Assembly: GCF_900120385.1 (NCBI RefSeq)
Contig: NZ_LT635494.1
Coordinates: 1,599,606-1,647,265 of the forward strand
From: Olsenella phocaeensis
GTDB lineage: Bacteria; Actinomycetota; Coriobacteriia; Coriobacteriales; Atopobiaceae
Direction: 5' to 3'
DNA length: 47,660 bases
The position numbers and the translations under genes are program-made. The notes below the pieces were generated by a model. It was given only the letters and a program-made list of their open reading frames with translations. It ran no database searches and was not told the origin of the DNA. Below, in pieces: positions 34,079 through 42,691 of the stretch; positions within the stretch are counted from its first letter, which is position 1, and each line of letters begins with the position of its first letter.

Positions 34079-35686
34079 CTACGCCAGCTGCGCCTCCGCG
34101 GCCTTCTCGGCCTCGTTGGCGCGCCTGAAGTCGGCGAGCCAGGCACGGTAGCCCGCGACGTCGTCGACATCGGGCTCCAGCGTCAGCTGCTCCATGCCGG
34201 CGAACACGCGCTCGTCCAGGAAGCTCGAGAGCGACTGTCCCTCGGCCCTGTTGACCATGTACGAGGCAGCGACCGCCTGGCCCCAGGCGCCTCCCTCCCC
34301 CGCCGTCGCCATGACGGTGACGGGTGCCTCGAGCGCCGCCGCGAGCAGGCCCTGCGCCACCTTGGGCGTCTTGAAGATCCCGCCGTGCCCGTAGAGCTTG
34401 TCGATACGCACGCCCTCCTCGCGCAGGGCCTCGTTGCCCGCGGCGAGAGCCCCGAAGGCCGCCATGATGTGACAGCGCATGAAGTTGGCCACGTCGAGGC
34501 GCGCGTTCTGCCGGCGCAGGAAGAGGGGAAAGCCCGTCTGGACGCCCATGACCGTCTCGCCCGAGACGAAGGGCACGGACACCAGGCCACCCGCGTCCTT
34601 CTCGCCCTCCAGGGCCGCATTGAACAGGGTGGCGAAGATGCTGGCCTTGTCCGCCTCCTGGCCCATGACGCGCAGGAAGTCGGCGAGGAGGTCGACCCAG
34701 GCGTTGATGTCGGAGCTGCAGTTGTTGCAGTGGACCATGGCGACGGGGTCTCCCATAGGGGTGGTGACGAGGTCGATCAGCGGGTTGGAGGGGTCCTTGA
34801 GCGCGTGCTCGAGCACGACCATCGAGAAGACGGAGGTCCCAGCCGAGACGTTGCCCGTGCGCGGGGCCACCGCGTTGGTGGCGATCATGCCGGTGCCGGC
34901 GTCGCCCTCGGGCGGGCAGACGGGGCAGCCCGCCTCGAGGTCCCCGTCGTGGTCGAGGAAGCGCGCGCCCTCCTCGCTCAGGTGTCCCGCGACCTCCCCG
35001 GCAAGCATCACGCGAGGGAGAAGGTCCTCGGCCTTCCACACGACCCCCCTTTGGGCCACGAGCTCGTCGAACTTGGCCAGCATGCCCGCGTCGTAGTCCT
35101 TGGTCGCGGAGTCGATGGGGAACATGCCGGAGGCGTCGCCCACCGAGAGCACGTGCTCGCCCGTGAGCCTGCGATGCGCGTAGCCTGCCAGGGTGGTGAG
35201 GCTCGCGATGCGTCCCACGTGCTCCTCGTCGTCGAGCACGGCCTGGTAGAGGTGGCTCACGCTCCAGCGCTCGGGGATGTGGAAGCCGAAGAGGCCCGAG
35301 AGCTCACGGGCGGCGCGGGTCGTGGTTGTGTTGCGCCAGGTGCGGAAGGGCACCAGGAGCTCGCCTACGGCGTCGAAGGGCAGGTAGCCGTGCATCATGG
35401 CACTCACTCCCAGGCCCGCGACGCGGCGCAGGGTCACGCCGTAGCGTGCGAGCACGTCCGCCTTGAGCGCGGCGTAGGCGGCCGCGATGCCCTCGTCCAG
35501 CTCCTCCTGGGCGTAGGTCCAGTAGCCGTCGACCAGGGAGTTCTCCCAGTCGAAGGCGCCGATGGCGACGGGCTGGTCGTCCGCGTCGTCCAGGACGGCC
35601 TTGATGCGAGTGGACCCGTACTCGATGCCCAGGGTGCACTTCCCCGCCTCGAGCTCCTGGGCGATCTGCTGTGTGGTCTTCGTCAT
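34079..35686 (-). CDS. FGGY-family kinase, L-ribulokinase role (AraB-like)
   Basis: 535 aa. The first phosphate loop is CTLGIEYGSTRIKAVLDDAD (about 17-36), with LGVSAMMHGYLPFD and ELLVPFRTWRNTTTTRAARE after it. The C-terminal half has MIATNAVAPRTGNVSAGTSV and KLYGHGGIFKTPKVAQGLLA. It belongs to an FGGY subgroup that differs from classic E. coli or Bacillus AraB. Its position 100 nt after araA, at the end of the arabinose operon, makes L-ribulokinase the best role; xylulokinase is the alternative. GGAGGAGAC precedes the ATG. Confidence 0.82.
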   Translation of the reverse strand: MTKTTQQIAQELEAGKCTLGIEYGSTRIKAVLDDADDQPVAIGAFDWENSLVDGYWTYAQEELDEGIAAAYAALKADVLARYGVTLRRVAGLGVSAMMHGYLPFDAVGELLVPFRTWRNTTTTRAARELSGLFGFHIPERWSVSHLYQAVLDDEEHVGRIASLTTLAGYAHRRLTGEHVLSVGDASGMFPIDSATKDYDAGMLAKFDELVAQRGVVWKAEDLLPRVMLAGEVAGHLSEEGARFLDHDGDLEAGCPVCPPEGDAGTGMIATNAVAPRTGNVSAGTSVFSMVVLEHALKDPSNPLIDLVTTPMGDPVAMVHCNNCSSDINAWVDLLADFLRVMGQEADKASIFATLFNAALEGEKDAGGLVSVPFVSGETVMGVQTGFPLFLRRQNARLDVANFMRCHIMAAFGALAAGNEALREEGVRIDKLYGHGGIFKTPKVAQGLLAAALEAPVTVMATAGEGGAWGQAVAASYMVNRAEGQSLSSFLDERVFAGMEQLTLEPDVDDVAGYRAWLADFRRANEAEKAAEAQLA

Positions 35687-35755
35687 GTCTCCTCCAAGGG
35701 AAGGACCGCAACCCGCGAGGGGCTGCGGCCCAGGTCAGCCAGAGATGGGGGCGGT

Positions 35756-35775
35756 GGCGGGCATGTCGGCCCGCC
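35756..35775 (-). other. GC-rich intercistronic hairpin (araA / araB-like gap)
   Basis: Perfect 7-bp arms GGCGGGC (35756-35762) and GCCCGCC (35769-35775) with a 6-nt loop, just after the araA stop. Confidence 0.5.
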
Positions 35776-35786
35776 GTCCGCGGGGC

Positions 35787-37283
35787 CTAGCGGTAGTACA
35801 CCTCGCCCAGCTTGAGGTCGCGCTGGAAGTCGCGGAGCCTGGTGTTCTCGTCGATCACCACAGCCTCGATGCCCATGGCCTCGGCCCAGTCGACCATCTG
35901 GTCGGCCGAGAGGTCGTAGGACATGGCGGTATGGTGCGCGCCGCCGGCATAAATCCAGGCGGTGGTGCCCACCTTGAGGTCGGGGCGCGGCGTCCAGAAG
36001 ACGGTGCCGGTGGGCAGGAGCGGCATGGGCTTCTCGACCTTCTTGCAGTCCACGTCCTGGATGATCAGGCGGAAGCGGTTGCCCAGGTCGACGAGGGAGG
36101 TGGCGATGGCGGGGCCGGTCTTGGCGGTGAAGATGAGGCGCGCGGGGTCCTCGCGGTCGCCCATCGAGAGCGGGGTCGCGCGGATCGAGACCTTGCCGTC
36201 GGCCACGGAGGGGTCGACCTCGGTCATGTGGGACTCGAGTATGCCCTCCTTGCCCTTGACCAGGTTGTAGGTGTAGTCCTCCATGAGCGCGGAGCCCTTG
36301 GCGCCCGCCATGCCGGCGGTCATGACCTTCATCAGGCGCACCATGGCAGGGGTCTTCCAGTCGCCCTCGGGGCCGAAGCCGTAGCCCTTCTGCATGAGGC
36401 GCTGGATGGCCAGGGACGGCAGCTGCTTGAGCCCGCCCAGGTCGCCGAAGTGGTCCGAGAAGGCGTTGTAGCCGTGCTCGACCAGGAAGCGCTCGATGCC
36501 GATCTCCTGGGCCGCCTGGACCTCGACGTGACGGCGGAACTCCTCGGGGTCACGGCCGTCCAGCACCAGGTCGTAGCTGTCGTAGTACTCGTCGGTCAGG
36601 GCCTTGGCCTCGGCATCCGTCACGCCCTCCACGTAGGGGACGAGGTCGTTCACGGGCCAGGCGTCGACGGTCCAGCCAAACTTGACCTCCGCCTCGATCT
36701 TGTCGCCGTCGGTCACCGCGACGTTGCGCATGGTGTCGGCGAAGCGGGCCACGCGGATGTTGCGGCTCTCGTTGACGCCCACGGCGACGCGCTGCCAGGC
36801 GCCCAGCTCGGCCTGGGCCTCGGGGTCCTTCCAGAAGCCGAAGACCACCTTGTGGTTCCAGCGCATGCGGGCGAAGATGTGCCCCAGCTCGCGCTCGCCG
36901 TGGGCGGCCTGGTTCTCGTTCATGAAATCCATGTCGATGGTATCGTAGGGAATCTCTTCGTTGTACTGGGTCGCGAACTGGCAGAGCGGCTTGCGCAGGT
37001 CCTGCAGGCCCAGGATGTAGGACTTGGCGGGCGAGAAGGTATGCGCCCAGGTGATGATGCCGGCGCACTCGTCGTCCACGTTCGCGGCGTTGAAGGTGGC
37101 GCGGATGACATCGCTGGTGAGTAGGTTGGGCTTGAGCACGACCTCGAAGGGGACGAGCTCGCTGGCGTTGAGCTCGGCTACGACCTCGGCCGCGTGGTGG
37201 GCGACGTGCTCGAGCACCTCGTCGCCATAGAGGTCCTGGGTGCAGGGGCAGAACCAGAACTTGTACTGCTTGATCTTCAGCAT
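35787..37283 (-). CDS. araA: L-arabinose isomerase
   Basis: 498 aa, the normal AraA length. Motifs are YKFWFCPCTQDLYGDEVLEH at the start, CAGIITWAHTFSPAKSYILG (about 77-96), the catalytic-site stretch GFGPEGDWKTPAMVRLMKVM (about 300-319), KGSALMEDYTYNLVKGKEGI, HMTEVDPSVADGKVSIRATP and WIYAGGAHHTAMSYDLSADQ, which includes the conserved His. It converts L-arabinose to L-ribulose in the cytosol. AAAAGGAGG precedes the ATG. The upstream gap to the permease gene carries a hairpin (37333-37358). Confidence 0.96.
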   Translation of the reverse strand: MLKIKQYKFWFCPCTQDLYGDEVLEHVAHHAAEVVAELNASELVPFEVVLKPNLLTSDVIRATFNAANVDDECAGIITWAHTFSPAKSYILGLQDLRKPLCQFATQYNEEIPYDTIDMDFMNENQAAHGERELGHIFARMRWNHKVVFGFWKDPEAQAELGAWQRVAVGVNESRNIRVARFADTMRNVAVTDGDKIEAEVKFGWTVDAWPVNDLVPYVEGVTDAEAKALTDEYYDSYDLVLDGRDPEEFRRHVEVQAAQEIGIERFLVEHGYNAFSDHFGDLGGLKQLPSLAIQRLMQKGYGFGPEGDWKTPAMVRLMKVMTAGMAGAKGSALMEDYTYNLVKGKEGILESHMTEVDPSVADGKVSIRATPLSMGDREDPARLIFTAKTGPAIATSLVDLGNRFRLIIQDVDCKKVEKPMPLLPTGTVFWTPRPDLKVGTTAWIYAGGAHHTAMSYDLSADQMVDWAEAMGIEAVVIDENTRLRDFQRDLKLGEVYYR

Positions 37284-37332
37284 GAAGAGCCTCCTTTTGC
37301 GAGCCGCGTTTTCGCGGCGATGCCGTTCGGGA

Positions 37333-37358
37333 GGGGAGGCCCCGGGCGGGACCTCCCC
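37333..37358 (-). other. GC-rich intercistronic hairpin (ABC permease / araA gap)
   Basis: GGGGAGG (37333-37339) pairs with CCTCCCC (37352-37358). The sequence between resembles the hairpin at 31187-31218. No T tract; it likely separates transport from catabolic expression. Confidence 0.5.
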
Positions 37359-37367
37359 GAGAGAGGG

Positions 37368-38357
37368 CTACTTGATGACCTGGTTGCCCTCGCGGTCGGA
37401 GAAGAGCGCCAGGAAGATGAGGAACACGACGCCCATGATGAGCTGCTTGGGGGCCGCCTCGAAGCCCATCATCGAGAGGCCGCGGTCCAGGATGCAGTAG
37501 GTCAGGACGCCCACGACGATGTTGGAGAAGCGCACCTTGGCGCCGCCCGAGATGGGCAGGCCTCCCAGGACGAGGGCGAGCATGATCTGGGTCTCCATCA
37601 TGTTGCCACCGGTGGCCGTGACCGAGCCGTTGCGGATGGCCAGGATGAAGGCGGCGAATCCCGTGATGCAGCCTGCCGCCACGTAGACCAGGACCTTGGT
37701 GCGCTGGACGTCGATGCCCGCGAAGCACGCCGCCGTCTGCCCCGCGCCGATGGCCTTGAGGTTCGAGCCCAGCGGCGTGAAGGTGAACACGGCATAGAAG
37801 ACCACAAGGCAGGCGATGGTGATAGCCATGAGCAGCGTGGGGTTGTTGAGGTCGGCCTGCAGGTAGCCGGCACCCTGTGCGGGCGAGTTGGTGGTGAGGA
37901 AGGCCACCACGCCGCGGAGCAGGAACATGGTGCAGATCGTGACGATGAACGAGGCTATCTGCCTCCGCACGTGGAAGTACGCGTTGACCGCGCCGATCGC
38001 GGCGCCCGTGGCGATTCCGCCCAGGACGGCCAGGACCGGGTTGACCTGCGAGAGGTAGCACACCACGATGCAGCAGACGCCAATCATGGAGCCCTGGCTG
38101 AAGTCGAGCGAGCCCATGGACATGATCATGAACACGCCGATGGCCGCGATCATGAGCACGTAGGTCGAGTTGAGGATGAGCCTGATGTTCTTGACCTGGA
38201 CGAGCTTTCCGCCGGTGGCGACGGCAAAGAACAGGAAGATCAGGAGGAAGCCGAGCAGCGGCAGGATGGATCGCACGTTGATCTTGGAGAGAAGTCCGGA
38301 CTTGGTCTGCTCGTCACTCTCGCCTGCCACGGTGGCAACGCCGTTGGTTTCAGTCAT
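37368..38357 (-). CDS. Sugar ABC transporter permease (second permease of the arabinose operon)
   Basis: 329 aa, BPD_transp_2/RbsC-type permease with 8-10 hydrophobic segments. Typical stretches are VLMIAAIGVFMIMSMGSLDF, SQGSMIGVCCIVVCYLSQVN, LKAIGAGQTAACFAGIDVQR (the cytoplasmic coupling loop, about 206-225) and GGLPISGGAKVRFSNIVVGV. The first ~30 residues are cytosolic. It follows the ATPase gene by 12 nt and has GGAGGCGAACAAGATG. It pairs with the permease at 39880. Confidence 0.9.
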   Translation of the reverse strand: MTETNGVATVAGESDEQTKSGLLSKINVRSILPLLGFLLIFLFFAVATGGKLVQVKNIRLILNSTYVLMIAAIGVFMIMSMGSLDFSQGSMIGVCCIVVCYLSQVNPVLAVLGGIATGAAIGAVNAYFHVRRQIASFIVTICTMFLLRGVVAFLTTNSPAQGAGYLQADLNNPTLLMAITIACLVVFYAVFTFTPLGSNLKAIGAGQTAACFAGIDVQRTKVLVYVAAGCITGFAAFILAIRNGSVTATGGNMMETQIMLALVLGGLPISGGAKVRFSNIVVGVLTYCILDRGLSMMGFEAAPKQLIMGVVFLIFLALFSDREGNQVIK

Positions 38358-38369
38358 CTTGTTCGCCTC

Positions 38370-39863
38370 CTAAACCATCAGAGAGATGAGGTCTTGCTCG
38401 CTCAGGTCGCGGGAGCGCTTGAGTTCGCCGTTGATCTTGTGGTCCTTCATCACGAGGATGCGGTCGCACATGCCGATGAGCTCCATGATCTCTTCCGAGA
38501 TGACGAGGATGGCCTTGCCGTCCCTGCGCATCTGGTCCATGAGGGCGTAGATGTCGGCCTTGACCTTGATGTCGATGCCGCGGGTGGGCGAGTCGAGCAG
38601 GAGGATGTCGGACTCGGCGCCCAGCCAGCGCGCCAGAACGACCTTCTGCTTGTTGCCGCCCGAGAGCGCGGAGACGAACTGGCTCACGCCGACCATCTTG
38701 ACCGACATCTCCTTGGCGTAGCGCTCCGCGAACTCGCGCTGCCTCTTGGCCGAGAGGGGCAGCCCCATCTTGCGCAGCGAGGGCAGCGTGACGTTGTCCT
38801 GGATGGTGTCGGCGATGAGGAGCGATTCGTTGTCGCGGTCCTTCGAGGCGTAGGCGATGGAGTGGTCGATGGCGCAGTTGATGCTGTCGACGCTCGTGCC
38901 GTCCGAGAGCGTGACCTCGCCCGTGCGCTCGTAGGAGGCGCCGAAGAGGGCCTTGCCCACCTCGTGCATGCCGCACTCGGAGAGGCCGCCGATGCCCAGG
39001 ATCTCTCCCCTGTGCAGCTCGAGCGAGACGTCCTCGAGCTGGCCGGGGACGCTGACGCCCCTCATGGAGAGGGCCACGCCGGCGGCGAGCGACTCGCCGT
39101 AGTCCTCGCGGTAGTAGTGACCACTCATCTGGCGGCCGACCATGAGGGTCTTGAGCTCCTCCTCGGTCACGTCCTTGGCGCTGACGGTCTTGATGAACTC
39201 GCCGTCGCGCAGGATGCTGATCGTGTCGGACATCGAGAGGACCTCGGCCATGTCGTGGCTGATGAAGATCACGGTGCGACCGTCGTCGCGGACCTTGTTC
39301 ATGACGCTGAAGAGCTTGTAGCGGCCGTTCTGGCTGAGGGCCGTGGTGGTCTCGTCCACGACGAGGACCTTGGGCGCGAACCAGGTGGAGCGCACGATCT
39401 CGACGAGCTTGCGGTCCTCGAAGTTGTAGTTCTCGATGGGGTCCGAGGCCTTGATGTAGTCCAGGCCGTAGTCCGCGAGGAGCTCCTGCGCCTTCTTGTA
39501 CATGGCGCGGGTGTTCTTGATCCCGCCGCTGATGAACTGGTCCTCGTCGCCGAGGAACATGTTCTCGGCAACGGTGAGGCCGTCGAGGGTGCCCTGCTCC
39601 TGGACGATGACGGCGGCGCCGTGGTGGTTGGCGTCGACCTGGTTCCTGGGGGCGATCTTCTGGCCGTCCAGCTCGAACGTGCCCTCGCCGATGGTGATGA
39701 TGCCGGTGAGCATGTTGGTGAAGGTCGACTTGCCGGAGCCGTTCTCGCCTATGAGGGCGTGCACCTCTCCCTTGTAGAAGTCCAGGGAGACGTGGTCGAC
39801 CGCGTGCGTGGGCCCGAAGCGCTTGTCGATGCCCACGGCATGGAGCATGATTTCCCTTGCCAT
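38370..39863 (-). CDS. Sugar ABC transporter ATP-binding protein (duplicated ATPase, MglA/RbsA/AraG type)
   Basis: 497 aa with two ABC cassettes. In the first, Walker A is HALIGENGSGKSTFTNMLTG (about 34-53), with VRSTWFAPKVLVVDETTTAL as Walker B and HDMAEVLSMSD later. The second cassette (about 255-497) has a degenerate Walker A region around GIGGLSECGMHEVGKALFG, LSGGNKQKVVLARWLGAESD as signature and LLLDSPTRGIDIKVKADIYA as Walker B. This active/degenerate split is usual in the family. It energises uptake with the two permeases and the binding protein. GGAAGGGAGG precedes the ATG. Confidence 0.94.
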   Translation of the reverse strand: MAREIMLHAVGIDKRFGPTHAVDHVSLDFYKGEVHALIGENGSGKSTFTNMLTGIITIGEGTFELDGQKIAPRNQVDANHHGAAVIVQEQGTLDGLTVAENMFLGDEDQFISGGIKNTRAMYKKAQELLADYGLDYIKASDPIENYNFEDRKLVEIVRSTWFAPKVLVVDETTTALSQNGRYKLFSVMNKVRDDGRTVIFISHDMAEVLSMSDTISILRDGEFIKTVSAKDVTEEELKTLMVGRQMSGHYYREDYGESLAAGVALSMRGVSVPGQLEDVSLELHRGEILGIGGLSECGMHEVGKALFGASYERTGEVTLSDGTSVDSINCAIDHSIAYASKDRDNESLLIADTIQDNVTLPSLRKMGLPLSAKRQREFAERYAKEMSVKMVGVSQFVSALSGGNKQKVVLARWLGAESDILLLDSPTRGIDIKVKADIYALMDQMRRDGKAILVISEEIMELIGMCDRILVMKDHKINGELKRSRDLSEQDLISLMV

Positions 39864-39879
39864 CCTGCGTCCTCCCTTC

Positions 39880-40830
39880 CTACTTGACGACGGCGCCGTT
39901 GCGACGCTTGGTGGTGAGCGTGACGATGGCGAGCAGCGTCGCGCCGGTGACGATGTTGTTGACGGTTGTGGGCATGCCCAGGGCGACGAAGCCCGCGAAG
40001 ATCATGGCCACGATGTACTCGCCGATGAGGATGGACACCACGGGGTGGCCGTACTTCTTGAAGGCCAGGCCGAAGAAGGTGCCCATGAGCGGCTGGAAGT
40101 TGAGCGCCTGCGAGAGCATGCCGGTCTGGGGCGTCTGCGCGGTGCCGTAGCCCAGGTAGAGGATGGACATGATGCCCATGAAGGTGCCGCAGAGCATGAA
40201 GGCGATGGCCTTGTAGCGGTCGACGTCGACGCCCATGTTCTTTGCTACGAGCTCGTTGGCTCCGATGGCGTTGGTGTAGGTGCCCACCTTGGTGTACTTG
40301 AGGATGAACCAGCAGAGCAGGAAGGCGAGCAGCGCCACCACGAGGTTCCAGGGGTAGGAGCCGAAGAGCTTGTAGGAGTCGCTCAGGCGCGTGCCGTTCA
40401 CGTTGGCAATCCAGACGGAGAAGCTCTCGTAGATGAGCGAGAGGCCCGTGGTCACGATGATCGACGGGATGTGCATCTTGATGTAGGCAATGCCGTTGCA
40501 GAAGCCCAGGGCGAGGCCGACCAGGATGGGCACGACGATGACCGAGACCCAGCCGAGCTGGGGCGTCAGGGCGATGGCCGCGAGCTCTGAGACGATCAGG
40601 ATGGAGCCGATGGAGAAGTCGAAGAGTCCCATGACGCAGATGAAGTACATGCCACAGCCGCCCACCGCGTAGATGAGGGCGGTCTGCAGGTACGAGGTGA
40701 GCTTGTCGGGCGAGCCGAAGGTGTCGGGAGACGAGACCTTGAACACGGCCCAGATCGCCGCGGCGATGAGCAGGAGCAGCCCCACCCCGTACCACTGGCT
40801 CTGCCGGGCCTTCTTCAGAAACGATTGCAT
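39880..40830 (-). CDS. Sugar ABC transporter permease (first permease of the arabinose operon)
   Basis: 316 aa from the ATG at 40830, preferred over 40848 because AGGAAGGGG lies 6 nt before it. RbsC-type permease: WYGVGLLLLIAAAIWAVFKV as first helix, AVGGCGMYFICVMGLFDFSI, GSILIVSELAAIALTPQLGW, TYTNAIGANELVAKNMGVDV (coupling loop) and GEYIVAMIFAGFVALGMPTT. It begins the membrane and ATPase part of the operon, separated from the binding-protein gene by a long hairpin. Confidence 0.9.
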   Translation of the reverse strand: MQSFLKKARQSQWYGVGLLLLIAAAIWAVFKVSSPDTFGSPDKLTSYLQTALIYAVGGCGMYFICVMGLFDFSIGSILIVSELAAIALTPQLGWVSVIVVPILVGLALGFCNGIAYIKMHIPSIIVTTGLSLIYESFSVWIANVNGTRLSDSYKLFGSYPWNLVVALLAFLLCWFILKYTKVGTYTNAIGANELVAKNMGVDVDRYKAIAFMLCGTFMGIMSILYLGYGTAQTPQTGMLSQALNFQPLMGTFFGLAFKKYGHPVVSILIGEYIVAMIFAGFVALGMPTTVNNIVTGATLLAIVTLTTKRRNGAVVK

Positions 40831-40871
40831 CAATCGCCCCTTCCTCATGTTGCTGACAGGCGTTTCGCAGT

Positions 40872-40913
40872 GAATCGGAGGGAATCCGAGGACTCTCGGG
40901 CTCCCTCCGATTC
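40872..40913 (-). other. Long hairpin between the binding-protein gene and the first permease
   Basis: Arms GAATCGGAGGGA (40872-40883) and TCCCTCCGATTC (40902-40913) are perfect. They are continued inward by CCGAG/CTCGG across a small internal mismatch. With no T tract it probably protects the 3' end of the binding-protein mRNA and lowers downstream expression, the common arrangement for ABC operons. Confidence 0.75.
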
Positions 40914-40970
40914 GGATGCCGCTATGGTGCCGGCCTGGCCGACGTCAGGCGCTGCCCGGGCGTTGCGGGC

Positions 40971-42167
40971 CTAGGCGTGACGGGTCTTGACGTCCTCGAT
41001 GCTGAGCGACGTGGCGGCCTTGTTGAGGTCGTCGAAGCTCTTCTCCGCGAGTGCCTTGATCTCGTCGTCGGTGTAGGGGGCGTCGTTCACGAAGTACTTC
41101 TCGTAGTCGGCGTACTCATCGGAGCTCGAGACGTAGACGTAGGGGAACTTGATCTCGGCGCCGAACTCGCCCTCCTTGACCTCGAGCTTGCCGGTGCAGG
41201 CCTGGTAGGTGAGCATGAAGGCGTACAGGGGGTCGCAGAAGTGGCCGCCGGACTCGGCGAAGATGCCGCCGGAGGTGAGCTGGTCGGCGAGGTCGGACAG
41301 GAAGTCGGTGGAGACGACCGAGATCTTGCCCGTGAGGCCCATGTTGGCGAGCTGGCCGATGGAGCCCACCAGCGGGTCGCCGCCGCCGCCGGCGACGATC
41401 AGGGCGTCGATGTCCGGGTTGGTGTTGACGAACTGCTCGGTGACCTTGGCGCCCTCGGCCGAGGAGGTGTTGGCGTAGACGGGCTCGGTCATGGTCGCCT
41501 GGTCGCTGGGGTGAGCGGCGTTCCACTCCTCGAGGCCCTCCTTGTAGCCCTGCCAGCGCAGCTGGAAGGTGGCGTCGCCGACGGTCCATCCCTCGAGGCA
41601 GATGTGGCGGGCGCCGGTCTTGTTGGGGCCACCCTTCTCGAGCAGGAGGCCCATCAGGGTCTTGCCGTTGAGGACCTCGTCCTCGTGGACGGCTCCGACG
41701 TAGTACTTGGAGCTCTTGGCCGCGGCGTAGACGTCGGGCGAGGCGGTCTCGGAGATGATGCGGTAGAACTGCGTGACGTACATCTCGTTCTCGTTGCAGG
41801 TGTTGATGACGGAGGTCATCTCGGAGTCCGCGGAGTTGCAGATGATCATGCCGTTGCAGCCGGCCGCGGCGAGGGTCTCGGCGGAGGCGGTGACCTGCTC
41901 GGAGACGTGGCCCTGGTCGACGACGGTGGTCTCGACGCCCAGGATGCTCGCGGCCTTCTTCACGATGTCGACCGAGAGGGAACCAAGTGCGTCGGTGGAG
42001 CTCCAGATGGAGACGCCGATCTTGACGTCCTTGCCCGACGCGTCGGAGCTGCCGGAGTCGGAGCTGCCGGACCCGCCGCTGCAGGCCGCGAGCACGGATG
42101 CCGCGCCCAGGCCCGCGCCGGTGACGCCCGAAAGCTTGAGGAAATCGCGCCTAGAGAGATTGCCCAT
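40971..42167 (-). CDS. Sugar ABC transporter substrate-binding lipoprotein (Tat-type signal)
   Basis: 398 aa from the ATG at 42167 (GGGAG site); the frame is open to 42371 without a site. A twin-arginine signal SRRDFLKLSGVTGAGLGAAS leads to the lipobox LAAC (Cys29), and a Ser/Gly linker follows. The mature part is a type-1 periplasmic binding protein: DVKIGVSIWSSTDALGSLSV, GCNGMIICNSADSEMTSVIN, NPDIDALIVAGGGGDPLVGS and ISVVSTDFLSDLADQLTSGG. As first gene of the operon with araA and an FGGY kinase it likely binds L-arabinose at the outer membrane face. Tat export of a lipid-anchored binding protein is less common than Sec. Confidence 0.9.
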   Translation of the reverse strand: MGNLSRRDFLKLSGVTGAGLGAASVLAACSGGSGSSDSGSSDASGKDVKIGVSIWSSTDALGSLSVDIVKKAASILGVETTVVDQGHVSEQVTASAETLAAAGCNGMIICNSADSEMTSVINTCNENEMYVTQFYRIISETASPDVYAAAKSSKYYVGAVHEDEVLNGKTLMGLLLEKGGPNKTGARHICLEGWTVGDATFQLRWQGYKEGLEEWNAAHPSDQATMTEPVYANTSSAEGAKVTEQFVNTNPDIDALIVAGGGGDPLVGSIGQLANMGLTGKISVVSTDFLSDLADQLTSGGIFAESGGHFCDPLYAFMLTYQACTGKLEVKEGEFGAEIKFPYVYVSSSDEYADYEKYFVNDAPYTDDEIKALAEKSFDDLNKAATSLSIEDVKTRHA

Positions 42168-42691
42168 TCCAAGTACTCCCTTCAAGAACCTTCCCGACCA
42201 AACAGTCGCCTTCGTGGGTGCCGTGGCACCCGTCTGCGGACCCTCTCGCCTGTCGTCCCCTGGCCCCTGTTGTTTAGGTCTCTGTTTACTGCCCACAAGA
42301 GAGAAAAACGACGGTCCGGACCTCGAAGAACGCCCCCCATGTAAGAAAGTTCCGCAGAACATGCGGGTCAATGTGACGTGTTTCGTTCATCGACCCTTTG
42401 CCTAACAACGTTGTAGCCTCTCTGGCACGTTCGCGAAACTCATTTGCCCGCGAACGGTTACAAAACAGTTGTGAACGGAGAAACATCAGTTAAATGGCAG
42501 TGTGTGAGGACTATTTTAGTAATTCGAAACTGAACATTTATGGCTTTGTTCACCTAACAATTTGGATGGGTGCCAGAGAGTTGGTCTGGCAGGAGGAGCC
42601 CGGGAGGAGTCGGGCCCCTCTGCCCCACACGCGGCCCGCCAATACGCAACAATAGCCAGTGCAATAGAGCGCGGAAGAGAGAAGGAGCCCC
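42168..42691. promoter_or_regulatory. Divergent control region between the arabinose operon and the DUF711 gene
   Basis: 524 bp with no gene. It holds the perfect 10-bp palindrome ACAACGTTGT (42405-42414), of the LacI-family operator type (central CG). A 7-bp inverted pair GTTCGCG/CGCGAAC sits at about 42429-42455, and TGAACA-N10-TGTTCA at 42531-42552. All are plausible regulator sites. The regulator itself is not in the window. Promoter hexamers are not clear on either strand. Confidence 0.5.
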
